A stretch of DNA of 26,314 nt from a virus. Location: positions 1-26,314 of IMG/VR virus record IMGVR_UViG_3300037871_000014, one strand, 5' to 3'. The notes below the pieces were generated by a model. It was given only the letters and a program-made list of their open reading frames with translations. It searched no databases and was not told where the DNA came from. The position numbers and the translations under genes are program-made. Positions 15,294 through 24,700 of the stretch are shown here, piece after piece (position 1 is the stretch's first letter; every line of letters starts with the position of its first letter).

Positions 15294-16757
15294 TTACACT
15301 TTTAAAACGCACTGGACTAGTTTTTCTGATATCTCTTGATTGGTTTCTAAAGCAATTCCTATTACATTACCAGGGGTTCCATGACCAATTCCTACGCCAT
15401 TTTCGCCAGAATAGACTTTATCTCCTTTGGAGATAGCGCCTAAAACTCTAACAGGTACCTTACCAACAAAAGCAACAGCTTGTCCTGTGCCTTCACTATT
15501 CATTAAGTATGCTGGATTTTCGGAAATAACACCCATTGGGCTTGAACCATCATCTGCTGTTACTTCTTTATCTCCTCCTACTCTCATAACTGTACCTACT
15601 GAATATTCTTCGTCAGTTTCATAAATTTCTGCCAAATCAGCATATTGAGCCTTTGTCGCTGTACCATCAAAAAGATTTGCAGTAATATTACCACTGACAT
15701 CTCTTAATGCTGTTGTAGATGCACTTGCCGTAGTTGCTCCTGCATATGTTGAATTATTAAAATAAATTCCTGATGCCGAATCTGCATTTCCTTTGAAACT
15801 TGTTGCATGGACTTCAAACCATTTATCTGCCGCATCACCTAAATTTCTATTTCCAGTTCCTGGATTAATACCTGTAGTTGTTACTTCTGCAATTGTAGTA
15901 ACTTGTCCAGTAACATTTACTTTTAAATCTATTTTTGATCCTACTTCGTTTGATATATTAGCTTCATTACCGTTTACAATTGATACTCTAAGGTCATTAC
16001 TATCACCTACTGTAAAACCAGCATCTACAAAAGATGCAATTCCACTAAACGTTGTTGTTCCACTACCGGTAGATAGATATTCACTAGCAAGTTTTCCACC
16101 TAATCTTAAAGAGTTAGATGCACTACCCCAGAAATAATGATCTGTTGATGTAGTTCCATTTGTAGCGTCTTTAGTATCTACAAGAGTAATACCTTTTTTA
16201 ATTTTATCAAAACCTGTAATTAAATTATTTGGATCTGAAGTTCCTATTGTGAATTCTGTTTGACTTATAGCAATTATTGTTTTATCGTTAACAACACCTT
16301 CTATAATTAAATGATTTGCGTTTAATGTATCTTTAACAGTTCTACTTTTGAACTGAGTAACAACTGATCCTACACCTTGTGGACCTACTAAAATAAATCC
16401 TGTTCCATTCCAGGCATATAATTGATCATTTCCAGTATCCCACCAAAAATCTCCAGTGGTTAAACCTGATGGAGCCGCCGAATTTACTTCTGCACCACCA
16501 GTTGTTCTAAATTTTGTACCATCATAAAACTTTAATTTACTATTTGCACTATCAAACCAAAGTTGTCCACTAACCGCTTTTGATGGTGAAGTCGCTCCTG
16601 AGAAGTTTTCCAACATATGTAAGAAGTTCTCATTTTGAATTTCACCGTATCCAGCGTAGTTTTTACCTATAAATTTGATGTCTGTAGTCTGGTCTATAGT
16701 ACCATCTGCTACAGTTGTAAGTAAAGTCCCGTCGTATTTGTTAACTAAATATGCCAT
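15294..16757 (-). CDS. Tail-fibre protein paralogue with ADLAE-type C-terminal domain
   Basis: A 487-aa protein. The first ~125 residues are a module shared with the next two upstream fibre genes: NENFLHMLENF, then two similar units of the form GxLWxD...LxxYDGT (GQLWFDSANSKLKFYDGT and GDFWWDTGNDQLYAWNGT) ending in ILVGP. The middle is a repetitive Gly/Ser/Thr-rich beta region. The C-terminal ~120 residues begin with ADLAEIYETDEEY and look like the end domain seen in many phage fibre proteins; I suspect similarity to intramolecular-chaperone or Peptidase_G2-like tips but cannot confirm it. The ATG follows AAAAGGA at about 11 nt. The shared module probably anchors several fibres at equivalent baseplate sites, while the unlike C-termini bind different receptors. 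Confidence 0.85.
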   Translation of the reverse strand: MAYLVNKYDGTLLTTVADGTIDQTTDIKFIGKNYAGYGEIQNENFLHMLENFSGATSPSKAVSGQLWFDSANSKLKFYDGTKFRTTGGAEVNSAAPSGLTTGDFWWDTGNDQLYAWNGTGFILVGPQGVGSVVTQFKSRTVKDTLNANHLIIEGVVNDKTIIAISQTEFTIGTSDPNNLITGFDKIKKGITLVDTKDATNGTTSTDHYFWGSASNSLRLGGKLASEYLSTGSGTTTFSGIASFVDAGFTVGDSNDLRVSIVNGNEANISNEVGSKIDLKVNVTGQVTTIAEVTTTGINPGTGNRNLGDAADKWFEVHATSFKGNADSASGIYFNNSTYAGATTASASTTALRDVSGNITANLFDGTATKAQYADLAEIYETDEEYSVGTVMRVGGDKEVTADDGSSPMGVISENPAYLMNSEGTGQAVAFVGKVPVRVLGAISKGDKVYSGENGVGIGHGTPGNVIGIALETNQEISEKLVQCVLKV

Positions 16758-16776
16758 TTTAAATATTTATCCTTTT

Positions 16777-19059
16777 TTACGTAGAGTGTGTAAGTGTTCT
16801 ATCGTATTCCCATGCTCCTGTACCATTACCATTAGGGTCATTAACTATAAACTGTAATAAAGCTCTTGTTGGTGTAAATCCTATGTTTCCTGAAGCAGTT
16901 GAAAATGTAATATCTTCTACAACTTGTTTATTTGCGTTACCTACAACAGGTGTTCTTTCAATTGTTCCACTATTAGCATTATAATTACCACCTGCAAAGT
17001 TTAATCCTGTAGTAGCACTACTATCTAAATCAATAGTCAGTGAAATGTAATTAGGTGCTTCTGCAATAAATTCTGCCGCTATTACAGTATAATTACCATC
17101 AATGTTTGCAACAGGGCCCGCTCCAAACGTTGTTCCTGTAACTACAACTGCCTGACCTGCCTCATAATAGTGAGAGACTGTCATAGTAAGTTTAGTTGTT
17201 TGTAACAAACTATTATCATCTACTCCTGTTACAACTGCATTAATAGTTCTTTGTGCGGCTGTAACTGTTTGATCAACTGGTGAATAGTCTATTAATTTTA
17301 CACCTTCTACATTAATACCCGATACTGCTCCGCCTGATCCATAATCAACTGTACGAACTCTTGCTAATACTCCATGAGATTTAGATCCAATTGGAACGGC
17401 ATTAGCCGCCGTAACATTTGTGTTTAAAGGTGGTTCACCGTTTGGTTGAGCATAAGTGGCCCAAGCATTAGGGTTACTCAATGCTGAATATCCTTTTGCA
17501 GGATATAAATCTTCTAATACTTTACATATCCAATTCCATAAAGTAGTTCCTGAACCTTGTCCAGAAATATCTAATTCTATTCCAACAGATACACTTCCGT
17601 CTACATATGCTTTAGTTACTGCATCGGATGGATCTGCTGGTGTGCCAAGTCCTGTAATTCTTTGGCTATCCATAATTGTAATAGGTTGAGGACTTTTAAG
17701 TTGAATTTTGTTTGATGCATTACTACTATCTGCTTCAATAGTTAAACCATCTATTATTATTTCATCAACTTGAAGTGCAGTTAACGTTCCTAAATTTGTT
17801 AAAGATGAATTTGCTACTTGAGATCCTAATGTAGTTTCTGATAATACAATATTTGTATTAACTTTAAATGTTTTTCCTACTGCTAAATCTATATTTTCTG
17901 TTGACGTCCAACTATCTGTACCATCTGACCAAATAAATTGTTTATCACCTCCAGTGGATTTAAGAATTATTCCACCTTCATTTGCCGCAGTGTCATCTCC
18001 AAAAACTCCTGCATCATCTATTGCTAATTCAATATTTTTATCTTTAACTTGTAAATTAGTAACAGAAATATTAGTTTGTGTTCCGCTTACTGTTAGGTTT
18101 CCTGAAATGTTTACGTCACCACCTACGTCAAGTGTTTTAGTTGGCGTTGCTTGAAATATTCCTACATAGCTATTTGTGGCATCTACTTTAATTGCAGATG
18201 TTGATGTAGGATTACGTACTTTAAAATTAAAATCTTGATTAGTTAATACGTTTTCTATAGTAAATGCGTTTAAATCAAATTTTAATTGAGTGTTATTGTT
18301 TAAACCAACAATAACTCCTGCATTATTTTGAACAGTTATTGAACCTGTTGTTGTATCATCAACATCTGCAAACAAATATTGATCACCGGTTCTTGCTGTA
18401 CCTGCCGCATTAGTTAAATTTTGTGCTTTAGAAACTACGCCTCTATATATAAAAGAATCTTGTACAGCATTAAAGCCTTTGTATATTGCACCATTAGGAT
18501 TAGTACTTGCATTAACTAGTTCTGTTATTTGTTGTGTTGGTACTGGTGTAAAATCTACATTAGCCCAAGCACCTACAAGTGAACCTTGAATAGAAAACTT
18601 AATAACAGTTCTTGTTTGATTTTGTGTATCTAAAACTGATATTACTTCCCAACCCGATGTACCTTGTGCAAGTGAATAATCTGGACCAACTAATTTAAGA
18701 GCTGTTCCATCAAAGAAATACATTTGTTGCTTAGAACTATCAATCCATAGATCACCTGCAATCATATTAGGTTGTGTAGTTGCAACAGTTGTTCCACCAC
18801 CGGATACAAAAGCTGTTCCATTATAAATTTTTAATTTATTTTCTGAAGAGTCATACCAAAGTTGTCCTTTGATAGGATTTGCAGGAGCAGTTGTATTAGC
18901 AAAATTTTCTAATACTTTGATAAAGTTTTCATTTAATACTTCACCAAAGCCAGTATAATTTCTGCCAATTAAAGTTAAGTCGCTAGATGTAGTATCGATT
19001 TGACCATCGATTAGATCTACTAATAAACTTCCATCTGTTTTATTAAGTTTATACCCCAT
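16777..19059 (-). CDS. Tail-fibre protein paralogue, long form
   Basis: A 760-aa protein that begins with the shared anchoring module (NENFIKVLENF; GQLWYDSSENKLKIYNGT; GDLWIDSSKQQMYFFDGT; KLVGPDYS). The middle has fibre-type sequence (DVGGDVNISGNLTVSGTQ, and a TLGSQV...SSLTNLGTLT stretch), then SDAVTKAYVD near residue 490, a motif frequent just before fibre tips. The last ~260 residues form a separate beta-rich domain with few Cys. AGGAG stands 6 nt before the ATG, inside the end of the upstream gene, whose stop is separated from this ATG by a single base, so the two are probably translationally coupled. A receptor-binding role is inferred from architecture. Confidence 0.85.
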   Translation of the reverse strand: MGYKLNKTDGSLLVDLIDGQIDTTSSDLTLIGRNYTGFGEVLNENFIKVLENFANTTAPANPIKGQLWYDSSENKLKIYNGTAFVSGGGTTVATTQPNMIAGDLWIDSSKQQMYFFDGTALKLVGPDYSLAQGTSGWEVISVLDTQNQTRTVIKFSIQGSLVGAWANVDFTPVPTQQITELVNASTNPNGAIYKGFNAVQDSFIYRGVVSKAQNLTNAAGTARTGDQYLFADVDDTTTGSITVQNNAGVIVGLNNNTQLKFDLNAFTIENVLTNQDFNFKVRNPTSTSAIKVDATNSYVGIFQATPTKTLDVGGDVNISGNLTVSGTQTNISVTNLQVKDKNIELAIDDAGVFGDDTAANEGGIILKSTGGDKQFIWSDGTDSWTSTENIDLAVGKTFKVNTNIVLSETTLGSQVANSSLTNLGTLTALQVDEIIIDGLTIEADSSNASNKIQLKSPQPITIMDSQRITGLGTPADPSDAVTKAYVDGSVSVGIELDISGQGSGTTLWNWICKVLEDLYPAKGYSALSNPNAWATYAQPNGEPPLNTNVTAANAVPIGSKSHGVLARVRTVDYGSGGAVSGINVEGVKLIDYSPVDQTVTAAQRTINAVVTGVDDNSLLQTTKLTMTVSHYYEAGQAVVVTGTTFGAGPVANIDGNYTVIAAEFIAEAPNYISLTIDLDSSATTGLNFAGGNYNANSGTIERTPVVGNANKQVVEDITFSTASGNIGFTPTRALLQFIVNDPNGNGTGAWEYDRTLTHST

Positions 19060-19060
19060 C

Positions 19061-21067
19061 CTAAACTCCTGTAAAAATTATATAGTTAATTGTTAAGTAT
19101 GGATTCATAACACTAAACGACTGTCCTACAGTTCCATCTACTCCGCCTGAATTAGGCATTGCTTGAGCTGTATTAGAACCTGTTGGTCCGTCATATACAA
19201 TTACTGCTGGATCTGAAGGCGTTGCTGTTATATTTCTAATTCCATAAAATTGATCATTATTAGTTGATTTCATATCGTGTTGGTGATCTGGTAAATTATC
19301 AGAAATAAGTGTTTTTGTTTCAGTACCACTGTATCCTGCTAAATTATCTGCTGTCATATCAGTTACACGCCCAGCACTTGTACCACCCATGTTATCTGCA
19401 CCTAATGGGAATCTTCCTCTTAAATCTGGAACTTTAAACAAACTAGCATTACTAGGTGTTCCAAATTGAGTTCCTATTACTGCATATAAAGATGCATATG
19501 TTGATCTAGAAATTTCGTTACCATCACATAATACCCAACCTGTTGGAGCATTAGCTCCTCCGTAAGACATAATAGATCCTACTGGTGGTGTTGCTACAAA
19601 AGATAAAAATTGATCTGCTGAAATTTTATAGACACCTGTTGATCCTGTAGTTCGATTAATTATAATTTCATCTGTTGATTGTGGTGTAGTTGTTAATGTT
19701 TTATCTGCAATAAAACTATTGCTTACTGTAGTATTAAAAGTTTTTGTAGTTCCACCTGTTTGACCATCAAAAGATAATGATGTTGCTGAAACATCTCCAG
19801 TCATTGCAAAAGTAGTTGCTGTAGATAATTTATTAGATGAACCTGCAGTTCCGCTAACTGTACCACTAACGTTACCTGTAAAATTTCCTACAAAATTATT
19901 AGCATAAACATTTAAATATTGATTGTTAGTTGCTCCTAAACTATCTGTATTATTAGCAGTTGGTACAATTGAACCTGCTGTAACTCCTCCTGCAACATTA
20001 AGATCAGTACCTACGTAAAGACTTTTGGCAACACCGGCTCCTCCTTTAACAATTAAAGAACCTGTTCCTATTGACGTTGCATCTGTAGTACCATCTGCAA
20101 GTACATTAGCACTTGATTTAATATTACCTATTACATCTAATGCTTCTGTTGGAGCTAAATTATTAATTCCTACGTTAGAAGAAGAGTCTAATCTCATTAT
20201 AGCAGTTGTTGTGCCTTGATTATTAACTCTAAAATCTATATGTGAACCTGATGTTTTATGTTCTACTATTCCTGCTTGTCCTTCAACTCCTACAGAAAAC
20301 GTTCCGCTAGAGCCTACTTCAATTCCTGAATCATTTTTAACTTTAAGTTGGAAATTTGCAATATTAGTTGTGTCCGCTCTTAAAAAATTACTTGCGGCAA
20401 CTGATGTTGTACCTACTATAAGATTTTCTGCCTTCTCGGCAGTTCCATAAAATTTTCCTACACCTGCACCTGTAATATCTGCTGTACTTAAATTGAATCC
20501 TGGAAATACCATTGAAAATCCAGTAATAGTTGACTTAGGTGTAAATGAATCTGTTGCTATAATGGCAATTGGTTTAGCATTAACTTCTAATTGTACAACT
20601 GTATGTGAAACGTCATCGGTACCTGTAATAGTTAAAGGTTTTGCTCCTGTTGATAAACCTGAACTATAATCTGGACCTATTAAAATCCAACCTGTTCCTG
20701 TAAAAAGATATAATTGTTGATTATCTGTATCAACCCAAAGATCGCCTGTAATACTTTCACTAGCCGCTGGTTGGTTTAATGCTTTTTTTAAACCTCCACT
20801 TGCTACCCAATTAGTTCCATCATAAACTTTTAATTGATTAGTTCCAACTGTAGTATCAAACCATAATTGACCTTCGATAGGTCTTACTGGAGCAGAACTT
20901 TTTGCAAAATTTTCTAATAAATGTAAAAAGTTTTCAGCTATTACAGTTCCATATGAAGTCGTGGATTTTCCCGGTAACGATATACTCGTTTCTTGATTGA
21001 CCGTATTATCTTCTACAGTAATACTGCCTTTGCTTACGCTATCAGAAAAATTAACAGTATATGACAT
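19061..21067 (-). CDS. Tail-fibre protein paralogue with phage tail-collar domain
   Basis: A 668-aa protein. The N-terminal shared module is present (AENFLHLLENF; GQLWFDTTVGTNQLKVYDGT; GDLWVDTDNQQLYLFTGT; ILIGPDYS). The repetitive middle includes IGTGSLIVKGGAGVAKSLYV-type fibre sequence. Near residue 500 a classical phage tail-collar domain begins: PPVGSIMSYGG, APTGWVLCDGNEISR, then FKVPDLRGRFPLG, the pattern of T4 short tail fibre (gp12) and microcystin-dependent-protein-like tips. This supports a receptor-binding fibre. The ATG has GAGG/GGGG about 8 nt upstream and lies 3 bp after the stop of the 203-aa gene. Confidence 0.92.
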   Translation of the reverse strand: MSYTVNFSDSVSKGSITVEDNTVNQETSISLPGKSTTSYGTVIAENFLHLLENFAKSSAPVRPIEGQLWFDTTVGTNQLKVYDGTNWVASGGLKKALNQPAASESITGDLWVDTDNQQLYLFTGTGWILIGPDYSSGLSTGAKPLTITGTDDVSHTVVQLEVNAKPIAIIATDSFTPKSTITGFSMVFPGFNLSTADITGAGVGKFYGTAEKAENLIVGTTSVAASNFLRADTTNIANFQLKVKNDSGIEVGSSGTFSVGVEGQAGIVEHKTSGSHIDFRVNNQGTTTAIMRLDSSSNVGINNLAPTEALDVIGNIKSSANVLADGTTDATSIGTGSLIVKGGAGVAKSLYVGTDLNVAGGVTAGSIVPTANNTDSLGATNNQYLNVYANNFVGNFTGNVSGTVSGTAGSSNKLSTATTFAMTGDVSATSLSFDGQTGGTTKTFNTTVSNSFIADKTLTTTPQSTDEIIINRTTGSTGVYKISADQFLSFVATPPVGSIMSYGGANAPTGWVLCDGNEISRSTYASLYAVIGTQFGTPSNASLFKVPDLRGRFPLGADNMGGTSAGRVTDMTADNLAGYSGTETKTLISDNLPDHQHDMKSTNNDQFYGIRNITATPSDPAVIVYDGPTGSNTAQAMPNSGGVDGTVGQSFSVMNPYLTINYIIFTGV

Positions 21068-21070
21068 CTA

Positions 21071-21682
21071 TTACCCCTCGTTAAATCCTGTCAAACTTTG
21101 TACTCTAACAGTATAATCTATTTGGATTAATCTGTTTAAACTTTTTTGGACAGGATGGAATATTACATGAGTAAGTAGATTTCCAGTACCACTAGGGGAG
21201 TAACTTACTAAACCTAATTCGTCAAATACGTATAATCCGTCTACATTACTAGAATTATCTACTGCATCTTGTCCACTTGGTTCACCATAATCTAACAAAC
21301 AAGTAACCAATACATCTGTATAATTTGTTCCATTAACGTGTCTTGTTTCAAGTTTATTTCTTAATGGATCAAGATTTGATACTGATCTATCATCAACTAT
21401 TTTAGTAAATGTTTGATTATATAGACTAGCATTAGTTCCTGTTGAATTAGGCGTTAGATATGTAATAATACCAGTTGGATCGATGGACGTTCCTCCATTA
21501 CCAAATACCATAGAATTTATAAATCCTTGTCCAGCATTAGCAAGACTATCTGCTAAGGCTTGACTCATATTTTCATAGTGTATGGCGTTTCTTTTACTAA
21601 CAAATACATGGCCCGATTCCGGATCATGGATCTTAATATGTCCTTGAAGTAGTACGCCGCTGTTTTCTTTAATATTGTTCAT
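21071..21682 (-). CDS. Virion structural protein of T4-like marine phage type
   Basis: A 203-aa protein with a first strand (GVLLQGHIKIHDPESG), a helix (SQALADSLANAG), a Gly-rich VFGNGGTSIDPTGI loop, and a C-terminal beta region ending RLIQIDYTVRVQS. From memory, similar proteins lie between the large baseplate-associated protein and the fibre genes in marine T4-like phages. It could be a fibre connector or baseplate component. The ATG follows GGAG at 5 nt. An AATAAATA box stands 21 nt upstream of the ATG, so this gene may begin a late transcript that runs through the fibre genes. Confidence 0.78.
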   Translation of the reverse strand: MNNIKENSGVLLQGHIKIHDPESGHVFVSKRNAIHYENMSQALADSLANAGQGFINSMVFGNGGTSIDPTGIITYLTPNSTGTNASLYNQTFTKIVDDRSVSNLDPLRNKLETRHVNGTNYTDVLVTCLLDYGEPSGQDAVDNSSNVDGLYVFDELGLVSYSPSGTGNLLTHVIFHPVQKSLNRLIQIDYTVRVQSLTGFNEG

Positions 21683-21703
21683 TTACGCTCCAGTTCTTAT
21701 GTG

Positions 21704-21711
21704 TATTTATT
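21704..21711 (-). promoter_or_regulatory. Candidate T4-type late promoter box AATAAATA
   Basis: Read on the - strand this is AATAAATA, one base from the T4 late box TATAAATA that a gp55-type sigma factor would recognise. It overlaps the stop of the large structural gene and lies 21 nt before the ATG of the 203-aa gene, which leaves a short leader containing the GGAG ribosome-binding site. Spacing is right for a late promoter, but the match rests on sequence alone in A+T-rich DNA. Confidence 0.35.
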
Positions 21712-24700
21712 GCGGCAAAGCCAGTTCTTTTTGTCGCAAGAATCTAGCAATATCATTGTCTGATTGACTTAATGGTTTAATGCCAGATTGCCATTTTTTA
21801 CCTTGTTTTCTTATAGTTATTATTTTTGTGCCAGCTATAGGTGTTGTTGTAAGTGTTACAACTGGGCTTATACCGTCTACAGTAAATTCTGCAGGGGAAG
21901 TAACATCGGCTTCAGGACTATCTTGACCTTGTGTTGGGTCATATACAGAAATATCATTCTTTCTCATCCTTTTACCACCTACAAATAGTTCAAATTCGTT
22001 AGCAGATTTAGGAGTAAATCCAATAGTAATTGCATTAGTGCTACCATCTGCTGTATATTGTTCAGTTAAAAATTCATCTTTATAAGGTACATTTTGAAAC
22101 TGTCCTTGATCTAATACTTCTTCACCTACAATATGCGTATCTTTTACTCCTGTTCCATATGTTCCTCGTCTAAGTTGTGAAAGTATATTACCTACTTTAA
22201 CAAAATATTCTAATCTTTCCCCATCAATAAACAATACTCCAGGAATATTATTTGCTATACTAGGTTCTGTTATACCTGTTGCATCTGTTAATTCTAATTC
22301 TTGATCTGTCCATTTAAGCGAAGTTGCTAATTGATATTTGTTATTATTACCTAAACGTTTGTAGTGAGTTTTATTCATCATATCTTTAAATTGTCTATAA
22401 CCAAATTTAGATACAAATTTAGGTGCTGTAAAGTGTATAATATCTATAACATCATTTGTAGCCAATGATCTGTTTATTTTCAAATACATTTGATCATTTG
22501 TAACCTTGTAGTCTACACTAGGAGCTAATAATTCTCCATTAAGAGTTACCCAAACATATTGAGCATCTTCGGCTAATTGTCTTAATTTAATAAGTCCATT
22601 AGTTAATTGTTTGTACATATAATAATCATCTGTACCTACAGTTACAGTTAATCTTGCAACAACATCATAATTAATTCTTTCTATTTTTGCTATATCATGA
22701 TTACTAAATTGGTAAACTGAAATAGTTAATCCTTGGCTTGGAGCAGTACTAAATGTAATCATTCCTGTTGTTTCATTTAAAGTATATTGACCATTACTCA
22801 TAGCAAATACTTTTAAAATATCACCAGGAACACCTACTCCAGTTACAAGTGTTATACTAGTAGTACCTGAGTTCCAAGTATATTGTTGACTTTGTATTAA
22901 TTCTACTCCATTTAAAAATGCTCTTACATCTGCAGGAAGTATTGATCCCGGAATTTCTTGCCAAGTTTCAAATTCATATTCTCTATTATTATCTAATGTA
23001 AATGTTTTAGTAAATCCTGCATTTAAAACTTCACTGCCTACTCTAACAACTGTATTAAATGATAAAGGTTTTTGATTAAATGGCGTTTGACTTAATTGGA
23101 ATGAAGCCGTACTTCCATCTCCTGTAAAATTATCTTCAGTAACTTCACTAAATGTTTGACTAGCACTTGCGTATACAACTATATTAACAACTGAATCTGC
23201 CGGAGGTGCATCTGCAAATCTTACAACAACTTTGCCTTGTACAGCATAAGAACTATCTGATTCTAAAATAGTGTATGAAGCAGATAAACCATTTACTCTT
23301 ACAAACGTGTTTATACTATTATTAATCCATGTTGCTCTTGTTACATAATCTAAAGTACTTCCATCTCCTGTAAATGTATCAAAGTCTAAAACTTTTTCTC
23401 CATTATTACTCATAGTCACAAAATTAATTTTAGAATTTAATATAGGAGCACTATTAAATTTCAATAATTTATTTGGATAGTCCACAACATAAGTATTAGA
23501 TTCTTGTAAAACATTACCTACTGAAACAAATACTGCATCTGAACTTTGTGGATATTCGCTAAATGGATAATTTGTAGTAACACCATCTCCTGTATGATTG
23601 TAACTACTAATTCTACTTCCTGATTCTCCACCTTTGTCAAATACTTGAATGTCTAAAGTATCAAGTACTTGTCCTGGTATAAATTCTTCTGGACCTTTTG
23701 AAGTTGTATGCGATACAAAATCATCTCCTTCTACTATAATGTCTTCTGCTTTTAATCCTGATGCAGTTGAATAAGTTAAATCACCGCCTGTTAATAAAGT
23801 ATCATAAGCTTCTGGATCAGGTAAGAAGCTACCATCACTAGTAGATTTTCTAACTACAATTAGATCACCAGCTACTGTTGGTACAGTATCAAATGTAATA
23901 GTCATTGTCGAACCATCACCTGTAACACTTTGCATCATTGCATTTTTATTTGTTACAGTATTTCCTGTTCCATAGTTAGGATCATCTATTCTTATTGCAT
24001 TTTTATAAATGTTATAAACTATACCATCTTCTAGTGCTTTGCTTAATGTAAGTGAATTAGTACTACCATCCATTTTTAAAATTTCATCTTCAAAAGTTGC
24101 ATCATAGGTATCCCAAGAACCTGCCATGTATGATTCTGTGTCCCAACCAGTTGCAGTATCAAACCCTAAACTTCTAACTTCAACTCCACCATAATCTATT
24201 CCATCTAAAATTTGAGCTAATTCTTTACCCGGCATTCCTGACGCTGGTGTATAGAAAAGATTAATTCTATCTTGTGCTTGTAATTTAGATGCATCTATCA
24301 TATATTCTATTTTAATAGAATGTAAATTAGCAGGTGGTGAAATAAATTTAATATGTCCTATATATCTGTTATAATCTTTAGTTGTATCTAATTTATTAAC
24401 ATAAGTGTATTCACTTGATAAACTTTCAATATTATTAACAGTTACTTTGATTGTATTTCTTCTTAAATCTATCGGCCATTTTAAATAATAATCTAATACA
24501 GAATTATTTCCTGCAAACGTTTCTGTTCTTGCTAATGATGTTATTAAATATGTTCCAGATGTTCTGTCAAATTTAACAGTAAGATGAGTTACTTTAACTA
24601 AAGACTTACCTAATACAGCACTAACTTTAGCAACTGTTCCTGTAGTTACATCTTTAATTCCTCCTTGTAAAGTTACTGTAGGCGCTGTTAAATATCCTAA

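Noticed and set aside
16764-16771. GATAAATA as a late promoter for the 487-aa fibre gene
   Set aside because: It lies only 6 nt before the ATG and downstream of the ribosome-binding site, so a transcript starting there would have no leader.
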